DNA of 64,000 bases from Saccharomycopsis crataegensis (GCF_037102585.1 NW_027043838.1:868001-932000); one strand, 5' to 3'. Positions 1-10,581 are shown, numbered from the stretch's first letter. Made by a program: numbers and translations. Notes: a model not told the origin generated them from the sequence alone.

Positions 1-291
1 GTCTGTGTGCCGTTTCAAGCTGTCAATTTTTTGTTTTCTTTGCTGCTACGGCGTTCTTTTACTGGTTATTTTGTTTATTCTTCCCATCTACGTCGCGTGA
101 TGGGTCGTGTGATAGGAAATCACAGAACCCAGCTTATTGTAGATAACCAAACCAAATATTATTCTCGTCAGCAGTACAGGATATTGAGATAATGAATATT
201 ATCTATAATAAATAAATAAACAAACAAACGCAAATAAAACATATCGTAGATTATAATCTTTAATAAAAATACATAAATAATGGACAATCGC
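1..291. other. Intergenic, no gene seen
   Basis: AT-rich sequence downstream of the first gene. Only a 61-codon ORF with no recognisable content is present. The stretch from about 205 to 280 is rich in AATAAA-like words, which suits the 3' end of the minus-strand gene that follows. Confidence 0.5.
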
Positions 292-2859
292 TCACTGAGA
301 ATTCAACTCTTGCATCCTTTGGATCGCTTTAGGATGGCCTTGGGCAGCAGCCTTCATATACCATTTTCTAGCCTCATCGACATCCCTTTCTGTTCCCAAA
401 CCAGTTTCTTTGAAATGGCCAAGGGCGTACTCGGCTTTCGATAACCCTTTTTCTGCGGCTTTAAGGGCCCAAAGATACGCCTCTTTATCGTTCGATTCTA
501 ATAATCCTTTGGCTCCGGTTAAATACCACCCACAAAGTGCCATTTCCGCCAACGCATACCCTTGAGCAGCCGACCGACAATACCAGCCAATCGATCGTTT
601 GCTATCTACCGTGCATCCCAATTTACCATATTCATAACACCAACCCAACTTGCTTTGTGCTGGGGAATAATTAAGTTTGGATGCCTTAATGTAGAGATTT
701 AGAGCTTTGGAATCTTCGATTTCTGGGATAAACATTTTCAACTCCCGCAAGAAATTGGAATCTTCGACATTCAAAGAGTCCATCGATGAAGAAATTGGAT
801 AAAACCCTTCGTAAAGTTTACCCAATTCAAACAATGCATGAGGATTCTGTTCATCGGCCAGACTGGCCGCTTGTTCCAACCATTCAATTGCTCTTGAAGC
901 CGACCGACGTTGCTGTAAAGTACCTTTGAGATAAATCATTCCCAATTTGAACATTGCCGGTACCACTTTTTTCTGCGATGATTTATTGAACCAAGTAAAT
1001 GCATCAATATCATCTTGTTTCACCCCAATTCCCATTTCGTAACATATAGCCACACGATACATCCCATCGCCACTGCCACCATTGGCAGATTTCAAATAAT
1101 AATCAAACGCTTTATCGTAATTTTTTTCCAAAATCTTCCCGTTGGTGTACAATGTTCCAAGATAGTAGTTGGCCTCAGGATGGTCTTTGGATACCAAACG
1201 CTTCAAGCGCTTTAACCCTTTATGCAAGAAAACATCTCTATTCTTTCTTATTTCTTTGGAGGTGGTCAATTTATTTGGTAAGTAATTACCATTCACGTCA
1301 ATGACACTGATCAAGGTTGGTTCTTGAGTGGCTTCAATTATCGCTTTGACCCATAATAATTGGGTATCAGGGGATTCATCTCTTTCAGCATCGTTTTTCC
1401 GTTTATTGTATTCATTATAATCCAAAGGTTTTGGCGGCTCGGGTTTTTTATTATTTTCCTTGATTGGATCAGGCCCAATTCCTTGATTTCCTTGAGGTGG
1501 GCTGCCTCTCTTTGGGATAATTTGTTGTTGGTTGTTGAAATAACCGTCATTTACATTTGCACCTCCTCCTTCTCCTAAACTAGAAGTTATGGCATCATCA
1601 TAATTATTATATTCCCGGTTGTTGTAGTTGTTTGCACTCTCGGTGTTTAATGGGTTAGCTTTGGCGCCTGTATTTTGTTTAACTAGATCATGTTCAAATG
1701 CGTTAGTAGACATTTGTGAAGAAGAAGTCATTTGCGGGGCAATCATAACAGGTGATCCTTGATTGAGATGATTATTTTGATTATAAGGATTGTTTTGATT
1801 ATAAGGATTGTTTTGAGAATAAGGATTCATATTATTGTTATTATAATTGACACCTTGGTTTGATGGAGGAGGAGGCTGGTTGTTGCTTTGCGGATTATTT
1901 CCATAAGGATTACGACCACTCGATGATGGTGGTGGGTCTTGGTTGCCATTTTGGGGAGTATTTCCATAAGGGAGATTGCCACTTCCACCTGATGATGGCG
2001 GCTGATTGTATGGATTTTGTTGATTATAAGGGTTTTGTTGATTGTAAGGGTTTTGCTGCTGACCGTATGGATTTTGTTGGTTGTGAGGATTTTGTTGACT
2101 GTAAGGGTTTTGTTGGTTATAAGGATTAGGTTGACCATTATTATTATTGGGGAGCCCTTGATTGTTATTCATCGGTGGTCCTTGATTGTTCATACCAGGT
2201 CCTCTTCCATAAGGTTTTTGATTAGGAGGAGCTCCTTGTTGATAACTGGTGCCAGCTTTTGTAGGTGGCGCACGATTAGGGGAACCGTTACCCATTGGCA
2301 TAGGCTTTCTAATTGGCGATCCGCCAGGTATGTTATTATTATTATTATTATTGTTATTATAATAATTCTGAGATCCCGCAGTAGTAGCATGCCCCGGAGA
2401 TGGACCTCTCATCATTTGATTTAATTTTTGTTGTTGGGGAGGGTGGCCGCCGTAGTTGTCATTTGTATTGTTGTTGCGTGGTGGTCCATTACCAAAGCCG
2501 TTTGATCCTTGAATAGGAGGAGGGCCGCCGTTTCTTGGGGGATAATTCTGTCTTGGAGGGCCATTTTGAGGAGGTGGTCTATTTCTTGGTCCACCATTTG
2601 GAGGATACATGTTATTGTTATTATTGTTGTTGACAGGTTTTGGCTTACCTCCTTGGGGGCCAAAGTTGGAATAAGGATCGGTACTATATAAGTTGTTGTT
2701 TCTTGAGGCAGAAGGCATTCCTCCATTGGCGGTATTCACGTTCATTCCTCCACCGTTCTGTTGATAATATTGCTGCTGAGGAGGAGGCGGCTGCCGTTGA
2801 TTATTGTAGCCATGCGGAGGGCGGTTGTTGTTGTTATTGTTATTGTATCCGTTCATCAT
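292..2859 (-). CDS. Sel1-repeat protein of the Skt5/Chs4-Ack1 family
   Basis: 855 residues. The first ~470 are low-complexity Asn/Gln/Pro/Gly, including tandem NPYNQQ-type units around residues 240-280 and 345-365. The C-terminal ~330 residues are a run of Sel1-like TPR repeats with typical motifs such as LGTLYTNG, AICYEMGIGV, LGWCYEYGKLG and ALGHFKETGLGTERD. Known relatives activate or localise chitin synthase III (Skt5/Chs4) or act above Pkc1 in cell-wall integrity (Ack1). The repeat block looks closer to the Ack1-like branch, but I cannot settle this by eye. It ends in ELNSQ, so the C-terminal CAAX prenylation box of classical Skt5 is absent, which also favours the Ack1-like branch. The start is the first of two adjacent Met codons. 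It is divergently transcribed from COX20. Confidence 0.8.
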   Translation of the reverse strand: MMNGYNNNNNNNRPPHGYNNQRQPPPPQQQYYQQNGGGMNVNTANGGMPSASRNNNLYSTDPYSNFGPQGGKPKPVNNNNNNNMYPPNGGPRNRPPPQNGPPRQNYPPRNGGPPPIQGSNGFGNGPPRNNNTNDNYGGHPPQQQKLNQMMRGPSPGHATTAGSQNYYNNNNNNNNNIPGGSPIRKPMPMGNGSPNRAPPTKAGTSYQQGAPPNQKPYGRGPGMNNQGPPMNNNQGLPNNNNGQPNPYNQQNPYSQQNPHNQQNPYGQQQNPYNQQNPYNQQNPYNQPPSSGGSGNLPYGNTPQNGNQDPPPSSSGRNPYGNNPQSNNQPPPPSNQGVNYNNNNMNPYSQNNPYNQNNPYNQNNHLNQGSPVMIAPQMTSSSQMSTNAFEHDLVKQNTGAKANPLNTESANNYNNREYNNYDDAITSSLGEGGGANVNDGYFNNQQQIIPKRGSPPQGNQGIGPDPIKENNKKPEPPKPLDYNEYNKRKNDAERDESPDTQLLWVKAIIEATQEPTLISVIDVNGNYLPNKLTTSKEIRKNRDVFLHKGLKRLKRLVSKDHPEANYYLGTLYTNGKILEKNYDKAFDYYLKSANGGSGDGMYRVAICYEMGIGVKQDDIDAFTWFNKSSQKKVVPAMFKLGMIYLKGTLQQRRSASRAIEWLEQAASLADEQNPHALFELGKLYEGFYPISSSMDSLNVEDSNFLRELKMFIPEIEDSKALNLYIKASKLNYSPAQSKLGWCYEYGKLGCTVDSKRSIGWYCRSAAQGYALAEMALCGWYLTGAKGLLESNDKEAYLWALKAAEKGLSKAEYALGHFKETGLGTERDVDEARKWYMKAAAQGHPKAIQRMQELNSQ

Positions 2860-3168
2860 GATGACTTAATAGTATATAGATGCGACTGTTTGATTTGATC
2901 TGCGGGCAATGAGCATCAAACAGTAGTTTTTATTTTCTTTTTTTATATTATTCTTGTTTATTCTCGGTGGCTGCCTGTGTTGTAATAAATTAGTAGTGCT
3001 TCTCGAGCAATTGACCAATAATACAACTATTTGTGATGAAGGCCTGTTTAAGGATGGGTGAAAGATGAAACCTCCCAAGGATTATTTTGTTGATTTTTTT
3101 TTTTTTTTTTTTCTGGCCGCTTCACAGCCCGTCCGCGCCGGGAGAGGCTTAATTATTCCTTCTTTCCT

Positions 3169-3182
3169 GTCCGGATGCGGAC
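3169..3182. promoter_or_regulatory. GTCCG-N4-CGGAC palindrome, possible zinc-cluster site
   Basis: A perfect inverted repeat (GTCCG gatg CGGAC) inside a short GC-rich island of an otherwise AT-rich divergent promoter. Paired CCG/CGG triplets are the classic half-sites of fungal Zn2Cys6 regulators. That a factor binds here is inference; the palindrome is direct observation. Confidence 0.3.
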
Positions 3183-3240
3183 AGCGGCTCTTCATTTTTT
3201 TTTCTTGTGGAGAGAATTGATCATGGTATTATCACCATAT

Positions 3241-3284
3241 TATTGTTATAATATTGTTATAATATTGTTATAATATTGTTATAT
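3241..3284. repeat. Four copies of an 11-bp AT-rich tandem repeat
   Basis: Unit TATTGTTATAA repeated about four times, ending roughly 40 bases before the COX20 ATG. It may lie in the core promoter or 5' UTR. Confidence 0.8.
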
Positions 3285-3322
3285 TATCCATCAGTTATTG
3301 CAGCAAGCAGAAGGAAAATAGG

Positions 3323-3829
3323 ATGGGATGGTGGCCATTTGCAAGCTCAAGCAGCAGTAATACTGAAAAACCACCAGTGCAAGATAATCAACAACTAGCC
3401 GCATCGGAGCAAGTACTACTAGAGGATCTTCCAAAAAGATTCAACCCTGATGAATATGATCCAAGAAAACAGCAGCAGCAGCAACAGCAACAACAGAATC
3501 AGCAGAAAGCCATGATGAAAATGGCCCTCGACTCAATATCTTCAAACGATTTCAAGTTCGAAACTTTGGTGAAAATCCCTTGTTTTAGAGACGCTGGGTT
3601 GATTGGGATCTCCTCGATGGGGGTTTTGGCAACCATCATCTTTCTTGTTCATAAAAATCCTAGCAGGGCCGCCAATTGGGGTGTTGGGGGTGGTTTGTTA
3701 GGTAGTCTTGTTGGCTGGGAACAGTGTAGATCCCAAAGAAAGAGAAGTTTCGAAAATGTTGAGAAGGCAAAAGCAGCACTTAGAGAAAAACCTAGACAAA
3801 TGAAGAACCAGGAAGAAGGTAAAGATTAA
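3323..3829 (+). CDS. COX20: Cox20, cytochrome c oxidase assembly chaperone
   Basis: 168 residues. Known role: an inner-membrane chaperone for newly made Cox2 during its maturation and insertion into complex IV. Family marks are the MGWWPF start, the first membrane segment with CFRDAGLIGISSMG (about residues 91-110), the NWGVGGGLLGSLVGWEQC block (about 114-135), and a charged tail. Two hydrophobic helices joined by a short loop match the known two-TM topology. An insert of about ten Gln (CAG/CAA) sits before the first TM at residues ~51-65. Its 3' end converges on NDUFA2. Confidence 0.92.
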   Translation: MGWWPFASSSSSNTEKPPVQDNQQLAASEQVLLEDLPKRFNPDEYDPRKQQQQQQQQQNQQKAMMKMALDSISSNDFKFETLVKIPCFRDAGLIGISSMGVLATIIFLVHKNPSRAANWGVGGGLLGSLVGWEQCRSQRKRSFENVEKAKAALREKPRQMKNQEEGKD

Positions 3830-4362
3830 GAGGGAGCTGGAGAAAAAAAAAATAAATAAATAAAAGAAACAACAAAAAAAAATATTGAAAGAAATATCAT
3901 AAGAATGCGTTCGTTCTGTTGCATATTACTTTCCAAGCTTTTAACCATTACTTTTGTATATATATATATCTGAATATTTCTACTCACCAAATAGATTCCA
4001 ATTGTTGCAATTTGCATCTTAAATTCTTACAAGTATTATTGCTCAATTTTTCGGTAGTTTGTATTACGCTATAGAATATATAATATGCACGAAAATAAAC
4101 AACACATGAAGCACAAACAACTGTTTATTGTTCAAAGATAAGTTATGACACATACTCCTCCCTCTTACTCCTCCTCTCACCTTCTTCTCTTCCCATTATT
4201 TGTTTATCGAGAGAATAATATTATTATGATCAATAATATTTTTTTTTTTCTGTTTAAAACTCCCAAACAATAAATACAACTTTTAGCCGAGAAGAATATA
4301 TTCAACGTTGAATATTCTTCCCCCAACTCCCATTAACCACCCCAGTAATAGTTTAAACTCAA
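3830..4362. other. Convergent 3' intergenic region, COX20 / NDUFA2
   Basis: AT-rich spacer between two converging genes. It contains A/T runs and a TATATA stretch near 3958-3970. No ORF or RNA gene was recognised. Transcription ends for both genes are expected here. Confidence 0.5.
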
Positions 4363-4896
4363 TTATTTCAAGTTCTTTAAAGTTTGTTCAATGGCACTGC
4401 TGCTAAGACCTTCCAAAGAATATTTGGCTTCTCTACCATGTTCGAATCTGGCGTATAATGTTGGAGGAACGCCAAATGCTTCTCTGATCAATATTGGCAA
4501 TTCTGGATTAGATTTCTTTATGGTTGGGTATTGTTCACTCAAATAGTTTCTATGAAGGAATGTTAGTAAAGGGAAACTTTTAGATAAATTAAAAGAAAAC
4601 AAAGCTCTCGCATATATAATAAATAAAGCATGTAAAAAGCTAGAAAACAAAATTTCACCAATATTTACGCAAAACACCTCAAAGCATTGCCACTAACGAA
4701 AGATATCAACTAACCACAATTATAAATCATTTCCTCTTTTCACATGTATATGGAAAAAAAAAAAGGTCATCTCCCCCTAATCAAATTAATAAACTCACCT
4801 CAATGGAACACTAGCTTCGCCAGTTTGTGATAAGTGGAATCTTAATTCTCTAACGGCGGTTGGCACACTGAATCTCAAAACTTTAGAACCAATCAT
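4363..4896 (-). CDS. Complex I subunit NDUFA2 (B8 / NUXM-type), one intron
   Basis: Two exons, 4896-4799 and 4549-4363, encode 94 residues. The intron (4798-4550, 249 nt) has a GTGAGT donor, a TACTAAC branch site just before the acceptor, and a CATAG acceptor; the phase (98 nt, then 187 nt) joins cleanly. The joined product starts MIGSKVLRFSVPTAVRELRF and carries HLSQTGEAS, then YPTIKKSNPELPILIREAFG and an LYARFEHG motif. This matches the thioredoxin-fold accessory subunit of NADH:ubiquinone oxidoreductase (human NDUFA2, Neurospora 10.5-kDa subunit). A naive unspliced ORF would read into the intron and begin at the wrong Met. Presence implies a complex I-containing yeast. Confidence 0.9.
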
Positions 4897-5141
4897 TGTG
4901 ATATTTTATATTTGTTTTAGATTAATCTCTTTCGAATAGTAATAATAATCCTCAGACCAATTGTTCAGCAGCCATCAACGAAGGCATTTTTTTTTGAACG
5001 AATGAAATCGCCAATATTAGAAATTACCCCGGTTGAGTGCCCTTCTCTAGAGGAGCCGTCCACGCGGGTGCATCAAACACTACAGCAGGTTATACTAGCT
5101 GGTTATAGACAGCATTTTTGTAATAAATAAATCTATTAATA

Positions 5142-7148
5142 TTAAAAGGAGCCTCTGACAATTAAACCATAAACCATTAATTCACCTTTGTAATTCGTTA
5201 CCTGCTGAACAGGAATGAATTCCACAGAATTATCGCCATTATTATTATCCAAAATCTTCAATAGAGCTTCAGTTGGTTCGGCGAAAACAATAAAATGCAA
5301 TTTTTTACCTTTAGTTAAAACCTCCGCTAATTCTTTTCCATCATTGAACGTTAAAGTTGATACAAATTCTCTGTTGTTGACAATAAGCGTGCCCTGGGAT
5401 TTCAAAAGATCATAAGCTTCACTACATACACTTTCAATAGTTGGTTTCTGATCCTTCTCCTCTTCTTCCTCACTATCTTCATCTACGATCAACTGTTTGT
5501 AACTGACCCCACTCCATTCGATTTCCGCATTCTTCGGCAAATTACCGACTTTAACGATGAGCAAACTTTTGTAAACAGGATCAACGAAATTTTCCTCGTA
5601 TTCCAATGTATTATACTCTTCAAACGCTTTTGCCCCCAATTTTATATAAATAGAATCAGTAACGTAACAAATAAATGATCCGATTTTATCACAACCAATG
5701 ACGTCCTTAACAGAGACAATATGTTTTAAAGATAATGCCGTATTTAGTTGATGAAGATTATTGGCATACTCCAGTGGAACGTTATTTTCATTTGGAAGTT
5801 CCATTATTGCAGGAATCAACGGGATTTGCCCCGCCAAGTTGGCCATATAGTTGGTAGTATCAAATCCTGCTTGAGAATAAGGCCCAATGTTGGCAGGGGC
5901 CCAATAACTTCTTCCTTGAACGTGCAACCCTTGCTTCTCGTTGTTATTCAATAATACAACAGCAGAGAGTTGAAGATGCTTCCCCTTTGGTAAAATTGTC
6001 TCCACACAGGTTCTCGAAGGTGGCAAAGGGTCTGGGAAATAATTCATGTAGATTGAGTTGATCTTTGAAAATTCCGACATTGCAGCAACTAAAAGATTAG
6101 TCGATATGATATTCGCTGTAGATTCAATATTATGTTTTTTCAAAATTCTCTCAAGTTGGTAAAAAATATCTGTAGTTTGACCATCAATGGATTCAGCAGA
6201 CGAGGTGATGTTCGAGATAAATAATTTGTTACCACATATGATTGTGTTTAATGATTTGCCAACCCCTTCAAATGAAGAATCGGCCAATAATAGTGAGTCG
6301 TCAGTACTGGTAATGGAATCATAAATCTGCTTGAAAATGTCTGTCAACAACGGTTGCTGGGTGATGAATTGGCTCCAATCGGTATTTTTCAAACTGAATT
6401 TGTTATCGGTCTTATCTTCTACTTTGGTCTTTAATTGTAAGTAAAATACATCATCATCCATATGCCTAACAATCTTTTGTTCCGTGGTGACAATTTTCTT
6501 ATTGATGAAAAACGGAGCATCGAGCACAATGGTTTCGAATTCCCCACCTTCCCCACAAATATGGATGTCGAATTGTGAGTTCAACCTTACCAATTGAGGA
6601 TATATCTGATTCAATGTTAAGCCCAAATGATCTTGATTCAATCCAAATGCCGCCACTTTTAGGATTCTTGCGTCCATACCTGATCCACACATTTCTCCCA
6701 TCAAATCGTTCTGATTCCTTTGCCAAAGATAGGCTAGCGATGTCAAACCTAATCTTTGACAAACGTGTTCGACCCTGATTCTCTGATACGATGAAAGAAT
6801 TGCCCCGACACTTACGGCGGTGAGATCTGGGTGATTCTGCTTGCAGGTCGACAACAATTCGTATAAGTCTTCGGTTTCGTCATCCAAGGTCGGCTGGTAT
6901 TGCATGCCAACATTCTTTGAGGTTCCCAAGATTTCTTTTCTATACATTGGTACCCCAATACACTCTTGATAATTCTGTAACACCGTATAACCGACGGTCT
7001 GGTACATGAAGCTATCGATTTCCTCAGAAGAAGAAGAGGTTTTTGGGTACAAATTGGCTAGCGCAACAAGCTCATGGCCATTACTGAGACAGTGGAGGAT
7101 GTTGAAACAAGAGTCTTTACCTCCTGATACCAAGGCAACGAACTTCAT
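5142..7148 (-). CDS. DPH6: Dph6, diphthine-ammonia ligase
   Basis: 668 residues. Dph6 performs the last, ATP-dependent amidation step that converts diphthine to diphthamide on elongation factor 2. The N-terminal ATP-pyrophosphatase domain (about 1-235) begins MKFVALVSGGKDSCFN, with the SGGKDS P-loop at residues 8-13, followed by the GLTSLAYLWQR and CGEGGEFET motifs of the family. The C-terminal half (about 290-560) holds two RidA/YjgF-like domains, for example GPYSQAGFDTTNYMANLAGQ. This domain order is that of yeast Dph6 (YLR143W). It lies in tandem behind NDUFA2 on the same strand. Only one in-frame CTG codon was found in the whole gene. Confidence 0.95.
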   Translation of the reverse strand: MKFVALVSGGKDSCFNILHCLSNGHELVALANLYPKTSSSSEEIDSFMYQTVGYTVLQNYQECIGVPMYRKEILGTSKNVGMQYQPTLDDETEDLYELLSTCKQNHPDLTAVSVGAILSSYQRIRVEHVCQRLGLTSLAYLWQRNQNDLMGEMCGSGMDARILKVAAFGLNQDHLGLTLNQIYPQLVRLNSQFDIHICGEGGEFETIVLDAPFFINKKIVTTEQKIVRHMDDDVFYLQLKTKVEDKTDNKFSLKNTDWSQFITQQPLLTDIFKQIYDSITSTDDSLLLADSSFEGVGKSLNTIICGNKLFISNITSSAESIDGQTTDIFYQLERILKKHNIESTANIISTNLLVAAMSEFSKINSIYMNYFPDPLPPSRTCVETILPKGKHLQLSAVVLLNNNEKQGLHVQGRSYWAPANIGPYSQAGFDTTNYMANLAGQIPLIPAIMELPNENNVPLEYANNLHQLNTALSLKHIVSVKDVIGCDKIGSFICYVTDSIYIKLGAKAFEEYNTLEYEENFVDPVYKSLLIVKVGNLPKNAEIEWSGVSYKQLIVDEDSEEEEEKDQKPTIESVCSEAYDLLKSQGTLIVNNREFVSTLTFNDGKELAEVLTKGKKLHFIVFAEPTEALLKILDNNNGDNSVEFIPVQQVTNYKGELMVYGLIVRGSF

Positions 7149-8277
7149 CTTTGGTAGTTTGTGGGTTTGGGCAAAGGCGGAGGTTGAAAATGGTATTCGG
7201 TATGCTAAGAGGTTAATTGAAGGAGAGAAAAAAAAAAAACAGAACCAAAAACCTCTAAACGCCCCACAATAAATGCTGCCTACAACCGGCGTACAAAATC
7301 TATGGTACTATCATTTTATTCACATTTTTATTATCTTCATTATTTTTATTATTTTTGGAGCCGAGTAGATACTGCATTATCCCATCATTTCCTCTCGATA
7401 TTCTCAAATTGCAAAGGCTGTCCAGCCTCCTCAGCCATCCATCATTTTTTTATTTTCGTCTTCCCTGATTAGGGGCTACAGGGGGGTAGGTGGATGCGCC
7501 TTACTTGAAAGATCCCTGTGTTCAGGACGTTGGCAGTGAATAATACCAAAATAAATGTTTATTGGGCAAATTAAGATGGGCATACTATATTATTCATACT
7601 AAATACATCATGTTTTTGTGATTCATTTATTACCCTTTTGCTTATCTTTTTCATTTTTCTCTGTTGCTTCTCTACTTTTCCTCCAAATGACTCTGAAATA
7701 GAAGAATAAGCAATATCTTTTCCAATTTCGATTGACCAGTCATCAGAACATATTTCTTTTCGTATTACACACATTGTCTGTGGGTGCCTTTGGCAGGAAG
7801 GGTTGGGTGGTAGAAGCAGCGGTGCAGGGATCATTGGATGGACCTTACCCAATTGGGGAAGTACAGATCTATTGTTCACGTCTTTCCAGCACAGTATTAA
7901 TCAGTCAGCCCCAGCAAAGAAGTATATTGACTATTATATGTACCCAATCTTACAATAATTAACCCTCCTTGTACAATTGTACGTTATACTCGAATTCGTT
8001 TATGCAAAATACAATGTTCTTTAATGTGCCGTCAAAACCTAATGTCACCTTTCAGTCAAAGAACCAGCAGTTCCATTCCCCCTTGGGAAGTATAATAAAT
8101 ATTCTTTTATATTTATATATATATATGAGGTATCTCTTATTGTCAATTTTCAGACACTATAATGTATATTTTAATAACAAATTTAGCTAAAAAATTGACA
8201 ACACTGTTAAAAGAAAGCACAGGGTGGTAACTGGGGAAGAAATATTTCAAAATAAAGTAATACCTAGAGTATAAAAG
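7149..8277. promoter_or_regulatory. Divergent promoter region, DPH6 / ferric reductase
   Basis: 1.1 kb between divergent genes. Visible elements are two C-rich/AGGGG (stress-element-like) words at about 7470-7488, a GGGTGCC word at about 7774-7780 that resembles the GCACCC core of Aft-type iron regulators (inference), and a TATAAAA only a few bases before the reductase ATG. Short ORFs on both strands (for example about 7571-7879, minus) have no recognisable homology, and I do not call them genes. Confidence 0.5.
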
Positions 8278-10581
8278 ATGATTTTTTACAACCAGTCCAT
8301 TTTCTTATTGGTGGTGCTTTGTCAATCCATCTTCACTTCAGCATATGTACCAGTATTTGGCGAGAATGTCATCATCTATAAAAGCTGTTACTCTGCCATG
8401 AATGAATTGACTTTTGGCAAACATAACCTCACTTATTGCTCGTACCCTCCAATGATCGGTACCTTGATAGTGTGCATTAATGACCACTCTCCTAATGAAA
8501 AGCTTCGAAAGCAAGCATTGGCATACGTTGATAAGACTTGCAAAAGCAACACAGATCATCAAGAGATCTACAATAACGCTACGGAATATTTGGATCTGAA
8601 TGGCTATTTCAACTATCTTGCCAATGATACCAATGCTTCCCCTTCATATTCCCCAATGACAATTCCTGTCAGTATTTTCTCAGAATGGCATGAGGTATAC
8701 TCATGCTTTTATCAAAACTATAACCGTTCCAGTTACTACGGATACGCCATAATCAGTTACTGGTTCCTATGCCTCATCATTGCCATGGTATTCAACTTTT
8801 TTCAAAGAACCGGATTAATCAATAAATTTTACGGACCAGTTTCACGGTGGATTCAGCTGAAACTCATCATGCCAACCCTATTCAACACGTCTCATAAAAA
8901 ACCTTTGACCATTTTTACTGGGTTTTCCGTGATGTTACCAGCAAGACTTGAATTCTTGACAATAATGGGCTATTTCATCCTTCATATTGTTTTCCTTTCC
9001 ATTGGTTGGTCACAAGTTGACCTGAACCATCCTAAGTTATCTACGGAAAGAATGCTCGCTGCTCGTACCGGGGTTCTCGCAGTGGCTCATTTTCCACTTA
9101 TGTTCCTATTTGCTGGTAAAAACAACTTCTTGAGCTCTTTAACGGGTATCCCTTATGATAGTTTCTTACATTTCCATAGAGCAACTGCTAGAGTTATGGC
9201 GATTGATCTGTTGATTCACGCAGTATGTTATATCCACCAAACACTGGTCACTAGCACCTGGACAAACCTAGTCACTATGAAGTTCGGGGCGTTTGGCATA
9301 TTAGCATTGGTTGCTTGTTGGATAATGGTATTTTTCAGTGGGTATTCCATTAGGGCCCGGATGTATGAGATTTTCTTGGTGGTTCATATCGTTTTGGCAG
9401 TGGTGTTCGTTGTTGGTGCATGGCGTCATACTGCGGGCCTTGGATATCAAGAGTACACTTACACTGCGGTGGCCCTTTGGGTGTTCGATCGTCTTTTAAG
9501 AGTGTTGAGAATCATTCAATTTGGATTTGGTCACAATACCCAGTTCGATATTGTTTCTGAAGATACTGTGAGAATCGTTATCGATAAACCAAATGGTTTT
9601 GCCGGATTGGGTTGGGGCAAATTCGGCCAATGGGACATCACTGCAGGCCAATATTGCTACTGCTACTTTTCTTTTCCAGGATACTTTTATCAATCACATC
9701 CATTCACCGCCACTACTTTCTCATCATCATCTCAACAAAACAGAATTGCGTTTTACGTGAAAAGAAAAACCGGGGTCACTGACAAGCTCTACCAGGCGGT
9801 GGCTGCCAAAAAATTCCCAAAAGTGTTCGTCGAAGGTCCATATGGGTCAACTCCTCCAATTTTCCAGTATAAAAACAATTTATTGATAGCCGGAGGAAAC
9901 GGTATTCCTGGCCCGTTTTCTCAAGCGGTGAAATTATCAAATAGCATCACCTCGATGGAAATGGAAGAGTGTTCAAAAACTTCCAGAAATGTCCAATTAT
10001 TGTGGATTTCTCAAAGCTTGGAATCGGTTAAGTGGTTTGAAAAACAGATTTTATCATTGGCTGCTTCACCAACAGTGAAAGTGGTTTTATGTTTGACTCA
10101 GGAAACTAAAGAATCACTTGAATTTTCCAGACTGAAAACACCAGGCTCTCCTATTAGTGCTGTTCAAAGTACCTCCAGTTTATATGGAATGACACCTTTT
10201 ACGACACTTCTGGATAAAATCAATGCCACGAACGAATCATCTTCAAGCACCCCAGCTATTTCCAGTGAGAATGAAAAGACAAAATCACAAATCGAATGCA
10301 ATGATAGTGATTTTGAAGGGTCTGAATATACTAAAGTTTTCAGAGATGATGAAGATATTTTGGACAGTGCGGTGATCGTCAGGGCTGGCAGACCAAATAT
10401 CCATGATTTTATTGGCGAGTATTTGGGGGATGGGGACGATGATTCTTGTTATGGTTCGGTTTCTATTTCATCATGTGGTCCAGCTGCTATGTGTGATAGT
10501 ATCAGACAATCAATTTCCAGTCAAGTTATTCATTATAAGAAAGGAAGAGTTGATTATTTTGAAGAGCTGCAAGCTTGGTGA
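8278..10581 (+). CDS. Ferric/cupric reductase, Fre family
   Basis: 767 residues. It reduces extracellular Fe3+/Cu2+ at the plasma membrane with electrons from cytosolic NADPH through FAD and two hemes. It has an N-terminal signal peptide (about 1-22) and a Cys-containing lumenal region with NxS/T sites. The multi-helix ferric reductase core includes heme-ligand histidines in HFHRATARV...LIHA (about 296-312) and VVHIV...GAWRH (about 366-382). The FAD-binding HPFTATTF motif is at ~473, an NADPH loop IAGGNGIPGP at ~537, and the C-terminal CGPAAMCDSIR and YFEELQAW tail is typical of the family. An Asp/Ser-rich insert lies near 640-710. Yeasts carry many FRE paralogs, so I give no paralog symbol. 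CTG codons (about seven) are more frequent here than in neighbouring genes. Confidence 0.93.
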   Translation: MIFYNQSIFLLVVLCQSIFTSAYVPVFGENVIIYKSCYSAMNELTFGKHNLTYCSYPPMIGTLIVCINDHSPNEKLRKQALAYVDKTCKSNTDHQEIYNNATEYLDLNGYFNYLANDTNASPSYSPMTIPVSIFSEWHEVYSCFYQNYNRSSYYGYAIISYWFLCLIIAMVFNFFQRTGLINKFYGPVSRWIQLKLIMPTLFNTSHKKPLTIFTGFSVMLPARLEFLTIMGYFILHIVFLSIGWSQVDLNHPKLSTERMLAARTGVLAVAHFPLMFLFAGKNNFLSSLTGIPYDSFLHFHRATARVMAIDLLIHAVCYIHQTLVTSTWTNLVTMKFGAFGILALVACWIMVFFSGYSIRARMYEIFLVVHIVLAVVFVVGAWRHTAGLGYQEYTYTAVALWVFDRLLRVLRIIQFGFGHNTQFDIVSEDTVRIVIDKPNGFAGLGWGKFGQWDITAGQYCYCYFSFPGYFYQSHPFTATTFSSSSQQNRIAFYVKRKTGVTDKLYQAVAAKKFPKVFVEGPYGSTPPIFQYKNNLLIAGGNGIPGPFSQAVKLSNSITSMEMEECSKTSRNVQLLWISQSLESVKWFEKQILSLAASPTVKVVLCLTQETKESLEFSRLKTPGSPISAVQSTSSLYGMTPFTTLLDKINATNESSSSTPAISSENEKTKSQIECNDSDFEGSEYTKVFRDDEDILDSAVIVRAGRPNIHDFIGEYLGDGDDDSCYGSVSISSCGPAAMCDSIRQSISSQVIHYKKGRVDYFEELQAW

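Larger units (their letters stand above)
2860..3322. promoter_or_regulatory. Divergent promoter of the Sel1-repeat gene and COX20
   Basis: 463 bases between two divergent start codons, so both promoters must lie here. It holds a T-run (about 3093-3112), a locally GC-rich patch (3120-3190) with a palindrome, and a tandem AT-rich repeat close to the COX20 start. No further ORF is supported. Confidence 0.6.

Noticed and set aside
7571-7879. 102-codon minus-strand ORF between DPH6 and the ferric reductase
   Set aside because: No recognisable family, low-complexity ends, and it lies in a divergent promoter region. Left uncalled without transcript evidence.
8267-8277. TATAAAA next to the ferric reductase ATG as proof of a downstream start
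   Set aside because: The first ATG gives a good signal peptide expected for Fre proteins, so the TATA-like word is more likely coincidental or used for a very short leader.
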